Origin: an uncultured Bacteroidales bacterium | Lineage (GTDB): Bacteria > Bacteroidota > Bacteroidia > Bacteroidales > Bacteroidaceae | Length of the DNA stretch: 64,000 nucleotides | NCBI GenBank assembly: GCA_902788315.1 | Contig: CADAJS010000008.1 | Coordinates: forward strand, 87,941 to 151,940 | Direction of reading: 5' to 3' | Shown here: positions 18,204 through 29,500 of the stretch, in pieces | Layout of the letters: each line of letters begins with the position of its first letter | How positions within the stretch are numbered: the first letter of the stretch is position 1 | Notes under the pieces: generated by a model | What the model saw: only the letters and a program-made list of their open reading frames with translations | Told to the model about the DNA's origin: nothing | The model's database searches: none | Position numbers and translations under genes: made by a program

Positions 18204-19540
18204 ATTTTTAATTTGTGTAAAGTGTGACACATAAATAAGAATGTGGTTGTAAATAATACCAAGTCGGTAAGCGGCTGTGCCATAAAGACACCGCGGGCCT
18301 GATTGTCGGGCAGCAAAGATGGCAACAGCCATACGAGCGGCACAAGCAGGAGCAACGTGCGAGATAACTCGAGCCAAAAGGTGACAGCCGGCTTTCCCAG
18401 CGCCTGAAGGGTACTCTGGCAGGCGAACTGCAAAGTGGCGACAAAGAAGAAGGCAAACGAAATCCGAACCATCGGCACAGCCCATGCGGCCATCTCGCCA
18501 TCGCCCACCACCAGACGCACCACTGGACCAGTGACAAGTTCCATAACTGCCCAAACGGCCAACGACCAAACAAGCGTGGCTCGGAGCAGCAAACGAACGT
18601 TCTCTCGCACCCGACTGGTCTGTCCAGCTCCCAAATTGTAGCTCGTAATGGCCTGCGCACCGAATGCCATTCCATAGACCGGGAAATACAGAAAGTCGTG
18701 CAGCAAGATTACAAGTGCCATGGTGCCAATGGCCACCTCGCCTCCCAAGTGAGCAAGACGCGCGTTGAAGATTCCAATCTGTGCTGTCTCGGCCAACATC
18801 ATTGCCATGGGTGTAACGCCCAGTGCCAAGCAAGGCAGCAGTAGTTCGGGCGTCAGTCGCAGATTTGCCTTGCGCAGTTTAAGATCGCTTTGTGAAATGA
18901 TGAAGTAAAGTGCCACTATGGTAGCTGCCACTTCAGCAATGGTGGTGGCCCAAGCAGCACCTGCAATGCCCCATCCGAAGGCGAAAATAAACAGTGGGTC
19001 GAGCAGCATGTTCAGTCCGATGCCTATGCCCAGTATCGAGGCGGCCTGTCGCGAACGTCCCTGTGCCAGCAGGAAAGGAGCCAACCCAGATGCAACAATG
19101 CTCAGCGCATAGCCGGGTGTGGAGATGCGCAGATAGGTGACAGCTAGCGGCAATGTCAGTTCGTCGCCACCGAAGAGGCTTACCAGTCCGTAAGAGAATG
19201 ATTCGAGGACGAGGCAAACCAAGAGTGCCAACACGATGTCCAAGAGAATGAAATTGCCCAGTGTGCTCTCTGCCTTGTCTCGGTTGCCAACTCCCAGTAG
19301 CCATCCTACTCGCGGCACGATGCCGGTGCTCACCAGTTCGGAGATAGCAAAGACGATGTATATAATAGGCACACAGATGCCCGAGGCTGTGAATGCCAAT
19401 TCGCCCGTATCTGGGATATGAGCAATCCAGATACGGTCTACAAGACTATTCAGCAGCAGAACGAACTGTTGCAGCACCACCGGCAAAGTCATTGAGACGA
19501 ACAGCCGCGGTATCCTTTCTGTACCCAATGTGTTACTCAA
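18200..19540 (-). CDS. MATE family multidrug/metabolite exporter
   Basis: A 446-residue, very hydrophobic protein with about 12 membrane segments in two halves. It starts SNTLGTERIPRLFVSMTLPV and has NSLVDRIWIAHI, the MATE N-terminal pattern (P....Q....L.N.vD...vg). An inner-membrane Na+- or H+-driven antiporter. It overlaps the dehydrogenase-like gene by 8 bp at its start and the TonB receptor by 4 bp at its end, so it is probably the export step for whatever the two upstream enzymes make. Confidence 0.85.
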   Translation of the reverse strand: MSNTLGTERIPRLFVSMTLPVVLQQFVLLLNSLVDRIWIAHIPDTGELAFTASGICVPIIYIVFAISELVSTGIVPRVGWLLGVGNRDKAESTLGNFILLDIVLALLVCLVLESFSYGLVSLFGGDELTLPLAVTYLRISTPGYALSIVASGLAPFLLAQGRSRQAASILGIGIGLNMLLDPLFIFAFGWGIAGAAWATTIAEVAATIVALYFIISQSDLKLRKANLRLTPELLLPCLALGVTPMAMMLAETAQIGIFNARLAHLGGEVAIGTMALVILLHDFLYFPVYGMAFGAQAITSYNLGAGQTSRVRENVRLLLRATLVWSLAVWAVMELVTGPVVRLVVGDGEMAAWAVPMVRISFAFFFVATLQFACQSTLQALGKPAVTFWLELSRTLLLLVPLVWLLPSLLPDNQARGVFMAQPLTDLVLFTTTFLFMCHTLHKLKI

Positions 19541-20639
19541 AGTAGCTAATTACGTTTCTTTTAAATTCTTCGATGTCGAACGGGTGTTCCTCGCGGTGGA
19601 AGCTCAGACCTATCTGCTGCAGCAAGGCATCAATCTGAGTAGGCATGATTTGCGAGAGCTCTGTCATGGTGTGCGGATGGTCGGGCCGTACGGACGAGAG
19701 CAACCGGTAAGCAATCCACGCTCCAGTGGCCGTTTGCCAGCATACGGCATTCACTCCGTATCGAAGCCATGTCGCCTGATTCTGCGTGGTATTCTTAACC
19801 CAGTAGAACTGGTCGGCCGTGTCCCAGAAGAGCATTCCCACGTGGTCCTCTCCCTGCAGGTTCTGCGGCACGGGAATGGCAAATATCTGATAGGTGGTCA
19901 GCGCCTTACCCTTTCGCAGACAATACTTCTGCAAGGCTGTGGGAGCCTGGAACAGGTAGGCAGTGCCCAGCAAATCGGGATTCGACATTATCATCGAGGC
20001 CAGTTCTTCGTGGTGGATGGGCAAGTAGTGGCGTGTGAAGCCATGATAGGTCAGTTTTATCGTGTCGCCATTGGCTGCCAGTTGCTTGTCCACTACGCGT
20101 GTACCCTGTGGTGTCACCACCACCTTCTCGGCGAAGACAGCTTCCTCGGCATACATGTAGGGCGACCACGTGCCGAACACCTGATGCTCGCGGCTGTGGG
20201 CATTGTCGTGCTCGAGTTCGAAGGCGTAGTGCGGTCCCTGTGGTTTATATTTCTGATATACGTGTTCGAGTATGCCGGGGTTAATGCCAAAGCCAAACAT
20301 CACTCTGGAGCGGGTCTTCCAGCCACACATCTCGCGCATCAGCCCCGTATAGTTGCTTGGTGTGGAGGCTATGTTTCCGATGCCGTCTTCGATGCCAACG
20401 TCTATGTAATCCAGTCCAAGCCGGATGCAAAGTTTCGACAGCTCGATGCTATTGGCCAGGCTTGTGTTCACCACCACATCGAACTCGTCGGCATGCATGG
20501 GTAAATATTCCATCACGTCATTGCCATCGGCTAAGTCGCAGGGCGTCAGCGTGTAGCAACCCTGCGGCTCCTGCTCTAGGAGAATCTTCTCGAAGGCATG
20601 TGCAATGTTACCGTAACCGGCCAATAGTACTCGCTTCAT
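19533..20639 (-). CDS. Homospermidine-synthase/saccharopine-dehydrogenase-like enzyme
   Basis: A 368-residue cytosolic protein. The start MKRVLLAGYGNIAHAFEKI is a Rossmann dinucleotide-binding turn of the saccharopine dehydrogenase superfamily. VVVNTSLANSIELSKLCIRLGLDYIDV follows, then FGFGINPGILEHV (about 145-157), which resembles the GANPG segment of homospermidine synthases. The mid-protein and C-terminal sequence is divergent. Likely an NAD(P)-dependent enzyme acting on an amine or polyamine, forming or breaking a secondary amine. Its start overlaps the condensation gene by 32 bp, a strong sign of joint function. An opine-type dehydrogenase role is an alternative. Confidence 0.6.
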   Translation of the reverse strand: MKRVLLAGYGNIAHAFEKILLEQEPQGCYTLTPCDLADGNDVMEYLPMHADEFDVVVNTSLANSIELSKLCIRLGLDYIDVGIEDGIGNIASTPSNYTGLMREMCGWKTRSRVMFGFGINPGILEHVYQKYKPQGPHYAFELEHDNAHSREHQVFGTWSPYMYAEEAVFAEKVVVTPQGTRVVDKQLAANGDTIKLTYHGFTRHYLPIHHEELASMIMSNPDLLGTAYLFQAPTALQKYCLRKGKALTTYQIFAIPVPQNLQGEDHVGMLFWDTADQFYWVKNTTQNQATWLRYGVNAVCWQTATGAWIAYRLLSSVRPDHPHTMTELSQIMPTQIDALLQQIGLSFHREEHPFDIEEFKRNVISYFE

Positions 20640-21900
20640 TCTCAGTTTTTGCTATTTTCTGTGCATACTCGCCCGTCAGTCGAGCCAGTTCGGCCAGCTG
20701 CTGCTCCGTATAGAGAGCGCTGCTGCCATCCACAGCTATTTCGTATCCGTCCTCACGCAGGATGATGATGGTCATTGCGTGTTCCAACGTCTTGTCGGGC
20801 TCAATGTGGTAGCTCTCGTAGGAGATGCCGTCCACAAGGAGGTATTCGTAGATGAAGGGACCCTGCACACTGAGCTCTGTGCCGTCGTCGTCCAAATCTA
20901 CGTCGAGATCGCGAAGCAGGTGCCGCACGGGATATATGCGATGACGCATGGAACAGAAGAGGGCCGACTTGGTTTGCTGTATCAGTTCCGCGACGCTCTG
21001 CTCGGGACAGATGTCTATCGCCACGGGAAGGCTCGTAAGGAAGTTACCATACACGCGGTCCGTGAGCCGACGGTCTGTGCGTCCGTGATGAGTGGTGAAG
21101 AACACCACTTGCCGGCGGCCGCTCATGTGTCCCAACGCCAATGCATAGGCGGCATTGAAGATGATGGCAAAATTCACGCCCAATCGTTTGCAACCTTCGT
21201 CTATTGGGCCGCAGTCGATATGTGGCCGCACGCAGATGCAGTGGCCGAAGGGGTCGTCCGTCTGGTGACAGAAGTCGGCAAACACCAAATCGTCTCCACC
21301 GAACTTCTGCATGTACACTTCCTTCGAATGCTGGTAGGCTTCGCTTGCGTAGGAGGCCACTTCGGCTTCGTTGAACTCGGCTGCAAGGTCACCTTGGTCG
21401 AACACGGGACGGCCGTGTAATGCATCCTCTATGTTGTTGAAGGCAGCTTTGACCGAAAGGCCGTCGAAGAACATATGATGAAGCTGCACGCCAACAATCG
21501 TCTTTGTGGGAGTGGACACCACATGCAGGCGGCCGCAGGGTTCGCTGAAAAGGTCGAAGGGACGAATCAGGGAATCTTTACCCTGCTCCCACTCCTCGTC
21601 GCTCATCTGGCAGAAGTGCACCGTGGCAGGCATTGCAGTGTCTTCGCAGACCTGCGGCACACCGTCAGGCCCCATCAGAAGGTGAATATGTAAGTAACGT
21701 TGTGCATCGAGAACAGCTTGGCAAGCACTGCGCATACGCTCGCTGCTGCACTTGTCGCGTGGCACGTCCACACATACCGTAAGGTTGTACTGAGTCATAG
21801 CTGGGTCTTCGCTCCACTCCTCGTACATCTCCCACTGCATCGCATTCATCGGGTAAATGCGAGTGCACGTGCCATTTGCCATCAGATTCTCTCTTTGCAT
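20608..21900 (-). CDS. Condensation-domain (CAT-superfamily) acyltransferase
   Basis: About 430 residues. It carries the catalytic HHxxxDG motif (QLHHMFFDGLS, about residue 150) and a later structural region (FNAAYALALGHMSG, VVFFTTHHGRTDR, VYGNFLTSLPV) typical of stand-alone condensation domains of non-ribosomal peptide synthetases and PapA-like acyltransferases. It has no adenylation or carrier domain, and none is encoded nearby. It should join an acyl or aminoacyl group to an amine or alcohol. The ATG at 21900 lies about 8 nt past the predicted transcription start; an ATG at 21882 is the alternative start. It is the first gene of the nine-gene operon. Confidence 0.75.
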   Translation of the reverse strand: MQRENLMANGTCTRIYPMNAMQWEMYEEWSEDPAMTQYNLTVCVDVPRDKCSSERMRSACQAVLDAQRYLHIHLLMGPDGVPQVCEDTAMPATVHFCQMSDEEWEQGKDSLIRPFDLFSEPCGRLHVVSTPTKTIVGVQLHHMFFDGLSVKAAFNNIEDALHGRPVFDQGDLAAEFNEAEVASYASEAYQHSKEVYMQKFGGDDLVFADFCHQTDDPFGHCICVRPHIDCGPIDEGCKRLGVNFAIIFNAAYALALGHMSGRRQVVFFTTHHGRTDRRLTDRVYGNFLTSLPVAIDICPEQSVAELIQQTKSALFCSMRHRIYPVRHLLRDLDVDLDDDGTELSVQGPFIYEYLLVDGISYESYHIEPDKTLEHAMTIIILREDGYEIAVDGSSALYTEQQLAELARLTGEYAQKIAKTENEASTIGRLR

Positions 21901-21912
21901 GTTTTCAAGATG

Positions 21913-21945
21913 CAAAGATAAGCAATTATTTTCAATAATTGCAAG
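21913..21945 (-). promoter_or_regulatory. Promoter of the nine-gene operon
   Basis: On the minus strand: CTTG (21945-21942), 21-bp spacer, TATCTTTG (21920-21913), matching the Bacteroidota primary sigma pattern TTTG/TTG - TAnnTTTG. Transcription should start near 21908, just before the condensation gene. No other clear promoter is visible within the operon. Confidence 0.7.
21922..21942. promoter_or_regulatory. Perfect inverted repeat inside promoter spacer (operator candidate)
   Basis: Arms GCAATTATT (21922-21930) and AATAATTGC (21934-21942) around TTC. The 9-3-9 palindrome fills the space between the -33 and -7 boxes. A+T-rich dyads of this size are usual for Fur-, MarR- or similar dimeric repressors. 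The regulator is not identifiable in the window. Confidence 0.6.
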
Positions 21946-22041
21946 AATTCAATAGATTTGTTATAACCATTTCGTCCATTGGTACGTATTGAGGCTCGGT
22001 GAGCAACGTGTCCACCAGGCAGGGGAAGCAGGCGGCCAACC

Positions 22042-22113
22042 GATGACTTCAACGAAGCACAAATTGAAGTCTATGAACCGCAACAGTTTCTCGAAATGCT
22101 GATACAGAAATAA
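22042..22113 (+). pseudogene. Short C-terminal remnant, PIN-toxin-like
   Basis: An open stretch ending in TAA reads DDFNEAQIEVYEPQQFLEML then IQK. It resembles the last strand and helix of PIN-domain toxins (..IVTP.EFL..L). No upstream gene body remains. A weak call: too short for certainty. Confidence 0.25.
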
Positions 22114-22132
22114 AGTGTAAGCATAAAAGCAA

Positions 22133-22171
22133 CCGACGCTCCGAAGGAGATTCCTCCATTCGGGGCGTCGG
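22133..22171 (-). terminator. Terminator after rpoC
   Basis: Near-perfect arms CCGACGCTCCGAA (22133-22145) and TTCGGGGCGTCGG (22159-22171), about 40 bp past the rpoC stop, followed on the minus strand by TTGCTTTTATG. Probably ends the ribosomal/RNA polymerase operon. Confidence 0.65.
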
Positions 22172-22209
22172 TATAATTATATGTTGCCTATGGATGCGTC
22201 ACGCGGGGA

Positions 22210-25200
22210 CTACATCTCGTCGGCAAAGTCGAGGACTGTCTTTCGGCTGGCCAGCACGCGGTCGAAGTCGTCGCGGCTACCCACGACAATCTTGTCGAAC
22301 TCGCGCAGGCCGGTACCGGCAGGAATGAGGTGACCGCAGATGACGTTCTCCTTCATACCCTCGAGACGGTCGGTCTTGCCATTGATGGCAGCCTCGTTGA
22401 GCACCTTGGTGGTCTCCTGGAAGGAGGCGGCGGACATGAAACTGCTGGTCTGGAGTGCGGCACGCGTGATACCCTGCAGGATCTGGATGGAGGTGGCAGG
22501 CACGGCGTCGCGCACCTGGACGAGGCGCAGGTCCTTGCGCTTGAGGACGGAGTTCTCGTCGCGCAGGCGGCGGGCAGTGATGATCATACCCTTCTGCATG
22601 GTCTCAGAGTCGCCGGCATCGGTGACCACCTTCTTGCCCCAGATGCGGTCGTTCTCCTCGGCAAACTCCTGCTTATCGACCACCTGCTGCTCGAGGAAGC
22701 GGGTATCGCCGGGTTCGTCGATCTGTACTTTACGCATCATCTGGCGCACGATGACCTCGAAGTGCTTGTCGTTGATCTTCACACCCTGGAGGCGATATAC
22801 GTCCTGAATCTCATTGACGATGTATTCCTGCACAGCCGTGGGGCCCTTGATGGCCAGGATGTCGGCCGGAGTGATGGCACCGTCGGAGAGAGGCGTACCG
22901 GCACGCACGTAGTCGTTTTCCTGTACGAGGATCTGCTTGGACAGGGGTACAAGGTACTTGCGCACATCGCCCACCTTCGAGGTGATGATGATCTCGCGGT
23001 TGCCGCGCTTGAGCTTGCCGAAGGTGATCTCGCCATCGATCTCGGCCACCACAGCGGGATTGCTCGGGTTGCGGGCCTCGAAGAGCTCGGTCACACGGGG
23101 CAGACCACCGGTGATATCGCCGGCACCTCCCACCACACGCGGAATCTTCACGAGCACGTCGCCGGCCTTGACCATCTGGCCATCCTCGACGGCGATGTGT
23201 CCTCCGATGGGGAAGTTATAGGTACGGATGAGCTCGCCATTCTCGTCGAGAATGTGTGCGGCAGGAATCTTACCCTTGTCACGCGACTCGATGATGATGA
23301 GCTCGCGCAGACCCGTGGTCTCGTCAGCCTCGACACGATAGGTGACACCCTCGATGACATCCTCGTACTGGATGCGACCGGGATTCTCGGTGACGATAAC
23401 GGCATTGAAGGGGTCCCACTTGGCCACCACGTCGCCCTTGGCTACGGATTCGCCTTCCTTCTTGTAGAGGGTGCTACCGTAGGGCAGGTTCTGGGTGAGC
23501 AGGACGATACCCGTATGTACATCCACGAAGCGCACCTCGGCCAGACGTCCCACGACGATCATGGCGGGCTTGCCCTCCTCGTCGATGACATCGACCGTAC
23601 GGAGCTCCTCGAACTCGACACGTGCATCATATTTGGCACGAATCATGGCGTTGGCGGCTGCATTACCGGCCACACCACCGGCGTGGAACGTACGGAGCGT
23701 AAGCTGTGTACCAGGCTCACCGATGGACTGTGCAGCGATGACACCGACGGCCTCGCCCTTCTGCACCATGCGGCTGGTGGCCAGGTTGCGGCCATAGCAC
23801 TTCATGCAGACGCCCTTCTTGCTCTCGCAGGTGAGCACGGAACGGATCTCGACGCTCTCCACGGGGCTGTCCTCAATCTCCTGTGCCTTGGCTTCGGTAA
23901 TCTCCTCGCCGGCTGCGCAGATGAGCTTGCCCGTGGTGGGATGGATGATATCGTGTACGGAAACGCGACCCAGGATGCGCTCGGAGAGGCTGCTGACCAC
24001 CTCGTCGCCATTCTTCTGTGCCGTACAGATGAGGCCACGCAGGGTGCCGCAGTCCTCCTCGGTGATGATGACGTCGTGGCTGACATCGACAAGACGACGG
24101 GTGAGGTAACCGGCATCGGCTGTCTTCAGGGCCGTATCGGCCAGACCCTTACGGGCACCGTGGGTGGAGATGAAGTACTCGAGCACGCTCATGCCTTCCT
24201 TAAAGTTGGAGAGGATGGGGTTCTCGATGGTGAGTGGTTCGGCACCGGCCTTCTGGGGCTTGGCCATCAGACCACGCATACCGGAGAGCTGGCTGATCTG
24301 TCCGGCACTACCACGAGCACCCGAGTCGAGCATCATATAGACGGCATTGAAGCCCTGGTCGGCCTCCTTCATGGTCTTCAGCAGGATGGCCGAGAGGTCG
24401 TTGTTGACGTGAGTCCAGGTGTCGATGACCTGATTGTAGCGCTCCTTGTCGGTAATGAAGCCCATTCCGTATTCGCCGGCAATGCGCTCTACCTCCTCGT
24501 TACCCTTGCGGATGAGCTCTTCCTTCTCCTTGGGGATGATGATGTCGCCCAGGTTGAAGGACAGTCCGCCCTCGTAGGCCAGACGATAGCCCAGGTTCTT
24601 GATACCGTCCAGGAACTCGCAGGCACGGGCCACACCGACGGTCTTGATCACATCGGTGATGATACCGCGCAGGGTCTTCTTGGAGATGACATCATTGAAG
24701 AAGCCCACCTCGACGGGGATAATCTCATTGGCGATGACGCGACCTACGGAGGTCTCGACCATACGCTTGCCGATGGTGCCGTCCTCAAGGAGATCATCGA
24801 CAATCACCTGCACGGGGGCATGGACATCGACGCGCTTCTCATTGTAGGCAATGATGGCCTCCTCGGGACCATAGAACTTGAGGCCCGAGCCCTTGGCTCC
24901 GGGACGAAGCTTGGTGATATAGTACAGTCCGAGCACCATGTCCTGGGAGGGCACCGTGATGGGGGCGCCGTTGGCAGGGTTCAGGATGTTATGCGACTGG
25001 AGCATGAGTATCTGTGCCTCGAGGATGGCCTCGTTGCTCAGCGGCAGATGGACTGCCATCTGGTCGCCGTCGAAGTCGGCATTGAAAGCCGTACATGCCA
25101 GCGGGTGGAGCTGGATAGCCTTGCCCTCGATCATCTTGGGCTGGAAGGCCTGGATACTGAGGCGGTGAAGTGTCGGGGCACGGTTGAGGAGGACGGGGTG

Positions 25201-26499
25201 TCCCTTCATCACGTACTCGAGGATGTCCCAGATGATGGGCTCGCGACGATCGACAATCTTCTTGGCGCTCTTGACCGTCTTCACGATACCGCGCTCGATG
25301 AGCTTGCGGATGACGAAGGGCTTGTACAGCTCGGCTGCCATCAGCTTGGGCAGACCGCACTCGCCCATCTTCAGCTCGGGACCTACAACGATTACGGAAC
25401 GTGCCGAATAGTCCACACGCTTACCGAGGAGGTTCTGACGGAAACGACCCTGCTTGCCCTTGAGCGAATCAGAGAGGGACTTCAGGGGACGGTTGCTGTC
25501 TGTCTTGACTGCACTGCTGCGACGGCTGTTGTCGAAGAGGCTGTCCACAGCCTCCTGCAGCATACGCTTCTCGTTGCGGAGAATCACATCGGGAGCCTTA
25601 ATCTCGATGAGGCGCTTCAGACGATTGTTACGGATGATGACCCGGCGATAGAGGTCGTTGAGGTCGCTGGTAGCAAAACGTCCGCCATCCAGGGGAACGA
25701 GTGGACGCAGCTCGGGCGGGATGACTGGCAGGATGCGCATAATCATCCACTCGGGCCTGTTGCGGCCACGGCTGGCACGGAAGCTCTCGACCACCTGAAG
25801 GCGCTTCAGGGCTTCGTTCTTGCGCTGCTGGGCCGAGTCCTGGCTGGCAGCATCGCGAAGCTCATAGGAGAGTGAATCGAGGTCGAGCTTGACGAGCAGG
25901 TCGTAGATAGCCTCGGCACCCATCTTGGCGATGAACTTAGTGGGGTCGCTGTCATCGAGATAAGCATTGTTCTGCGGCAGTCGCTCCAGAACGGCCTGAT
26001 ACTCCTCCTCGGAAAGCAGGTCGCACTTGGCCAGAGGCATCTCGGCATCATCGGCCATCACGCCCGGCTGTATGACGATGTAGCGCTCATAGTAAATGAT
26101 GGAGTCGAGCTTCTTGGTGGAGAGATTGAGCAGATAACCAATCTTGTTGGGCAACGAGCGGAAGTACCAGATGTGGGCTACGGGTACGACGAGTTCGATG
26201 TGTCCGCTGCGCTCACGACGCACTTTCTTTTCGGTCACCTCGACGCCGCAGCGGTCGCAGACGATACCTTTGTAGCGAATGCGCTTGTACTTGCCGCAGT
26301 GGCATTCATAGTCCTTGGTGGGACCAAAGATGCGCTCGCAGAAGAGGCCGTCGCGCTCAGGCTTATAGGTACGGTAGTTTATCGTCTCGGGCTTGAGCAC
26401 CTCACCGTGAGAGTTTTCCAGAATCTCCTCGGGGGAAGCCAGACCGATGGTTATCTTGGTAAAATTATTCTTTACCTTTGTTTCTTTCTTGAAAGCCAT
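22210..26499 (-). CDS. rpoC: DNA-directed RNA polymerase subunit beta'
   Basis: 1429 residues, full length for Bacteroidota. An N-terminal zinc ribbon (CHCGKYK...CDRCGVEVT, about 66-90), the catalytic NADFDGDQM loop binding three-Asp Mg2+ at about residue 470, a second zinc-binding segment ([13 protein letters not shown], about 895), trigger-loop region and C-terminal assembly domain are all visible. It forms the catalytic clamp of RNA polymerase with RpoB. It follows rpoB by 40 bp in the same operon and is followed by a terminator. Nothing unusual. Confidence 0.98.
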   Translation of the reverse strand: MAFKKETKVKNNFTKITIGLASPEEILENSHGEVLKPETINYRTYKPERDGLFCERIFGPTKDYECHCGKYKRIRYKGIVCDRCGVEVTEKKVRRERSGHIELVVPVAHIWYFRSLPNKIGYLLNLSTKKLDSIIYYERYIVIQPGVMADDAEMPLAKCDLLSEEEYQAVLERLPQNNAYLDDSDPTKFIAKMGAEAIYDLLVKLDLDSLSYELRDAASQDSAQQRKNEALKRLQVVESFRASRGRNRPEWMIMRILPVIPPELRPLVPLDGGRFATSDLNDLYRRVIIRNNRLKRLIEIKAPDVILRNEKRMLQEAVDSLFDNSRRSSAVKTDSNRPLKSLSDSLKGKQGRFRQNLLGKRVDYSARSVIVVGPELKMGECGLPKLMAAELYKPFVIRKLIERGIVKTVKSAKKIVDRREPIIWDILEYVMKGHPVLLNRAPTLHRLSIQAFQPKMIEGKAIQLHPLACTAFNADFDGDQMAVHLPLSNEAILEAQILMLQSHNILNPANGAPITVPSQDMVLGLYYITKLRPGAKGSGLKFYGPEEAIIAYNEKRVDVHAPVQVIVDDLLEDGTIGKRMVETSVGRVIANEIIPVEVGFFNDVISKKTLRGIITDVIKTVGVARACEFLDGIKNLGYRLAYEGGLSFNLGDIIIPKEKEELIRKGNEEVERIAGEYGMGFITDKERYNQVIDTWTHVNNDLSAILLKTMKEADQGFNAVYMMLDSGARGSAGQISQLSGMRGLMAKPQKAGAEPLTIENPILSNFKEGMSVLEYFISTHGARKGLADTALKTADAGYLTRRLVDVSHDVIITEEDCGTLRGLICTAQKNGDEVVSSLSERILGRVSVHDIIHPTTGKLICAAGEEITEAKAQEIEDSPVESVEIRSVLTCESKKGVCMKCYGRNLATSRMVQKGEAVGVIAAQSIGEPGTQLTLRTFHAGGVAGNAAANAMIRAKYDARVEFEELRTVDVIDEEGKPAMIVVGRLAEVRFVDVHTGIVLLTQNLPYGSTLYKKEGESVAKGDVVAKWDPFNAVIVTENPGRIQYEDVIEGVTYRVEADETTGLRELIIIESRDKGKIPAAHILDENGELIRTYNFPIGGHIAVEDGQMVKAGDVLVKIPRVVGGAGDITGGLPRVTELFEARNPSNPAVVAEIDGEITFGKLKRGNREIIITSKVGDVRKYLVPLSKQILVQENDYVRAGTPLSDGAITPADILAIKGPTAVQEYIVNEIQDVYRLQGVKINDKHFEVIVRQMMRKVQIDEPGDTRFLEQQVVDKQEFAEENDRIWGKKVVTDAGDSETMQKGMIITARRLRDENSVLKRKDLRLVQVRDAVPATSIQILQGITRAALQTSSFMSAASFQETTKVLNEAAINGKTDRLEGMKENVICGHLIPAGTGLREFDKIVVGSRDDFDRVLASRKTVLDFADEM

Positions 26500-26539
26500 A
26501 TCTATTTATCCTTTCTGTGTCTTGTGTGAAGAGTGTTCA

Positions 26540-29500
26540 TTAATCCAATGTGACGCTGAGGCCCAGTCCGCTCAGCTCGTGCAGCAGCACGTTCAGGGAC
26601 TCGGGAATGCCGGGAGTGGGCATAGGCTCGCCCTTGACAATGGCCTCGTAGGCCTTGCTGCGGCCGACAACGTCATCACTCTTGATGGTCAATATTTCCT
26701 GCAACACATGCGAAGCACCGAATGCCTCGACGGCCCAGACCTCCATCTCTCCGAAACGCTGGCCTCCAAACTGGGCTTTACCACCCAGAGGCTGCTGCGT
26801 GATGAGCGAGTACGGACCAATGCTGCGGGCATGCATCTTGTCCTCGACCATGTGGCCCAGCTTCAGCATGTATGCCACACCGACAGTGGCCAGCTGGTCG
26901 AAGGGCTCGCCCGTGGCGCCGTCGTAAAGCTGCGTGGAGCAGTATCGCGGCAGTCCGGCCTTGTCTGTCCATTCGCAGAGGTCGTCCAGTGTGGCGCCAT
27001 CAAAGATGGGAGTGGCAAACTTGACACCCAGTTTCTTTCCGGCAGCACCGAGCACGGTCTCGAAGATCTGACCGATGTTCATACGCGAAGGCACACCCAG
27101 CGGGTTGAGCACTACATCGACCGGTGTACCGTCGGCCAGGAAGGGCATATCCTCCTGACGGACAATCTTGCTGATGATACCCTTGTTTCCGTGGCGGCCG
27201 GCCATCTTGTCGCCCACGCTCATCTTGCGCTTCTTGGCCACATAGACCTTGGCAATCTGGACGATGCCGCTGGGCAGGTCGTCGCCCATGGTGATGGCGA
27301 ACTTACGACGCCAGAGCTCTACCTCGAGCTCCTTATACTTCTTCAGGAAGTTTACAATCAACTTGCCTATCAGGGTATTGATACGCTCGTCATTGGTCCA
27401 GCCGCTGAGCTGAACGGCGGTGAAGTCGAAGTTCTTCAGCACATTGGCCGTAATGTTGCCGCCCTTGGCAATCAGGTCAACGCCCATGTAATCCTTGATG
27501 CCCTGGCTGCGCTTGCCCTTGGTAAGCTCGAGCAGCTTGTCAATGAGAATTGACTTCAGGTCGTTCATCTTGGTGTTGATCTCCTCTTCGATGGCAGCTA
27601 TACGGGGCTTATCCTGTATCTTGGCCGCACGTGTCTTCACGGCACGCGAGAAGAGTTTCTTGTCGATAACAACACCGCTCAGCGAGGGAGAGGCCTTCAT
27701 GGATGCATCCTTCACGTCGCCGGCCTTGTCGCCGAAGATGGCACGCAACAGCTTCTCCTCGGGGCTGGGATCGCTCTCGCCCTTCGGCGTGATCTTACCG
27801 ATCATGATATCACCGGGAGCCAGACGGGCTCCGATACGGATAATACCGTTCTCGTCCAGATCCTTGGTAGCCTCCTCGCTGACGTTGGGAATATCGGCTG
27901 TCAGTTCCTCCATACCACGTTTGGTCTCACGCACCTCGAGGCTGAACTCCTCCACATGAACGCTGGTAAGGATGTCTTCACGCACGAGGCGCTCGTTCAG
28001 CACGATAGCATCCTCGTAGTTATATCCCTTCCAGGGCATGTATGCCACAAGAAGGTTGCGGCCAAGGGCAAGCTCACCGTTCTCGGTAGAATAGCCCTCT
28101 GTCAGAATCTGGCCTGCCGTTACGCGGTCGCCCTTGTCGCAGATAGGACGCAGGTCGATGGTCATACTCTGATTCGTGCGACGGAACTTGGGAATGCGAT
28201 ATTCGCGTAAGGCTGGTTCGAAGCTGACAAATTCCTCGTCCTCGGTGCGGTCATAGAGGATGCGGATGGTGGTGGCATCTACATATTCAACCACGCCATC
28301 GCCTTCGGCAACAATCATCGTGCGGGAATCCTCGCAGAGCTGACGTTCTATACCGGTTCCGACAATGGGAGCCTCGGTGCGCATCAGAGGTACTGCCTGG
28401 CGCATCATGTTCGAACCCATCAGCGCACGATGGGCATCATCGTGCTCGAGGAACGGAATCAATGCGGCAGCGATAGAGGCAATCTGCTGGGGCGCCACGT
28501 CCATGAGGTTAACCTCAGAGGGGGGGACCACAGGATAGTCGTCATCCTGACGGCACTTTACCTTGGCGCGAATGAATGTTCCGTCGTCGTTCAGCGGAGC
28601 ATTACCCTGGCCTATAATCTGGTTCTCTTCTTCCTCGGCAGTCAGGTAGTGGATACCCTCGTCCGAGAGGTCAACCACGCCATTGGTCACCTTACGATAA
28701 GGTGTTTCTATGAAGCCCAGGTCGTTAATCTTGGCAAAGACGCACAATGAAGAAATCAGACCGATGTTGGGACCTTCAGGGGACTCAATCGGGCAGAGAC
28801 GACCATAGTGTGTATAGTGTACGTCGCGCACCTCAAATCCGGCACGCTCACGAGACAGACCGCCAGGGCCCAGTGCGGAGAGGCGACGCTTGTGGGTAAC
28901 CTCGGCCAGCGGGTTGGTCTGGTCCATAAACTGAGACAGGGCATTTGTGCCAAAGAAGGAATTGATAACGCTGCTGATGGTCTTGGCGTTGATCAGGTCC
29001 GTCGGGGTGAACACCTCATTATCGCGAACGTTCATGCGCTCACGGATGGTGCGGCTCATTCGTGCCAGACCTATGGCAAACTGATTGGCGAGCTGTTCGC
29101 CAACAGTTCTTACACGACGATTGCTCAGGTGGTCAATATCGTCCACATTGGCCTTGGAATTCACCAGTTCAATCAGGTACTTGATGATCTCGATGATGTC
29201 TTCCTTGGTCAGGGCGCGTACGCTGATGTCTGTGTCCAGATTCAACTTGTGGTTGATACGATAACGACCCACCTCACCCAGGTCATAGCGCTTCTCACTG
29301 AAGAAGAGGTTGTAGATGACTTCTCGGGCAGTGGCGTCATCGGCAGGATCAGCATTACGCAGCTGATGGTAGATATACTTGATGGCTTCAATCTCACTGT
29401 TGGAAGTATCCTTCTGCAGGGTGTTGAAGATGATGGAATAGTCTGACGTCTGGCCGTCCTCCTTATGAATAAGGATCGAGGGTACGTTGCTGTCGAGAAT

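Noticed and set aside
15801..18833. Longer TonB receptor starting at 18833
   Set aside because: The first 210 codons overlap the MATE gene in another frame and are Cys/Gly/Arg-rich junk; the signal peptide begins at 18203.
22330..25875. 1181-codon open frame on the plus strand, antisense to rpoC
   Set aside because: Mirror of rpoC codon bias; the minus-strand protein is an unmistakable full-length RNA polymerase subunit.
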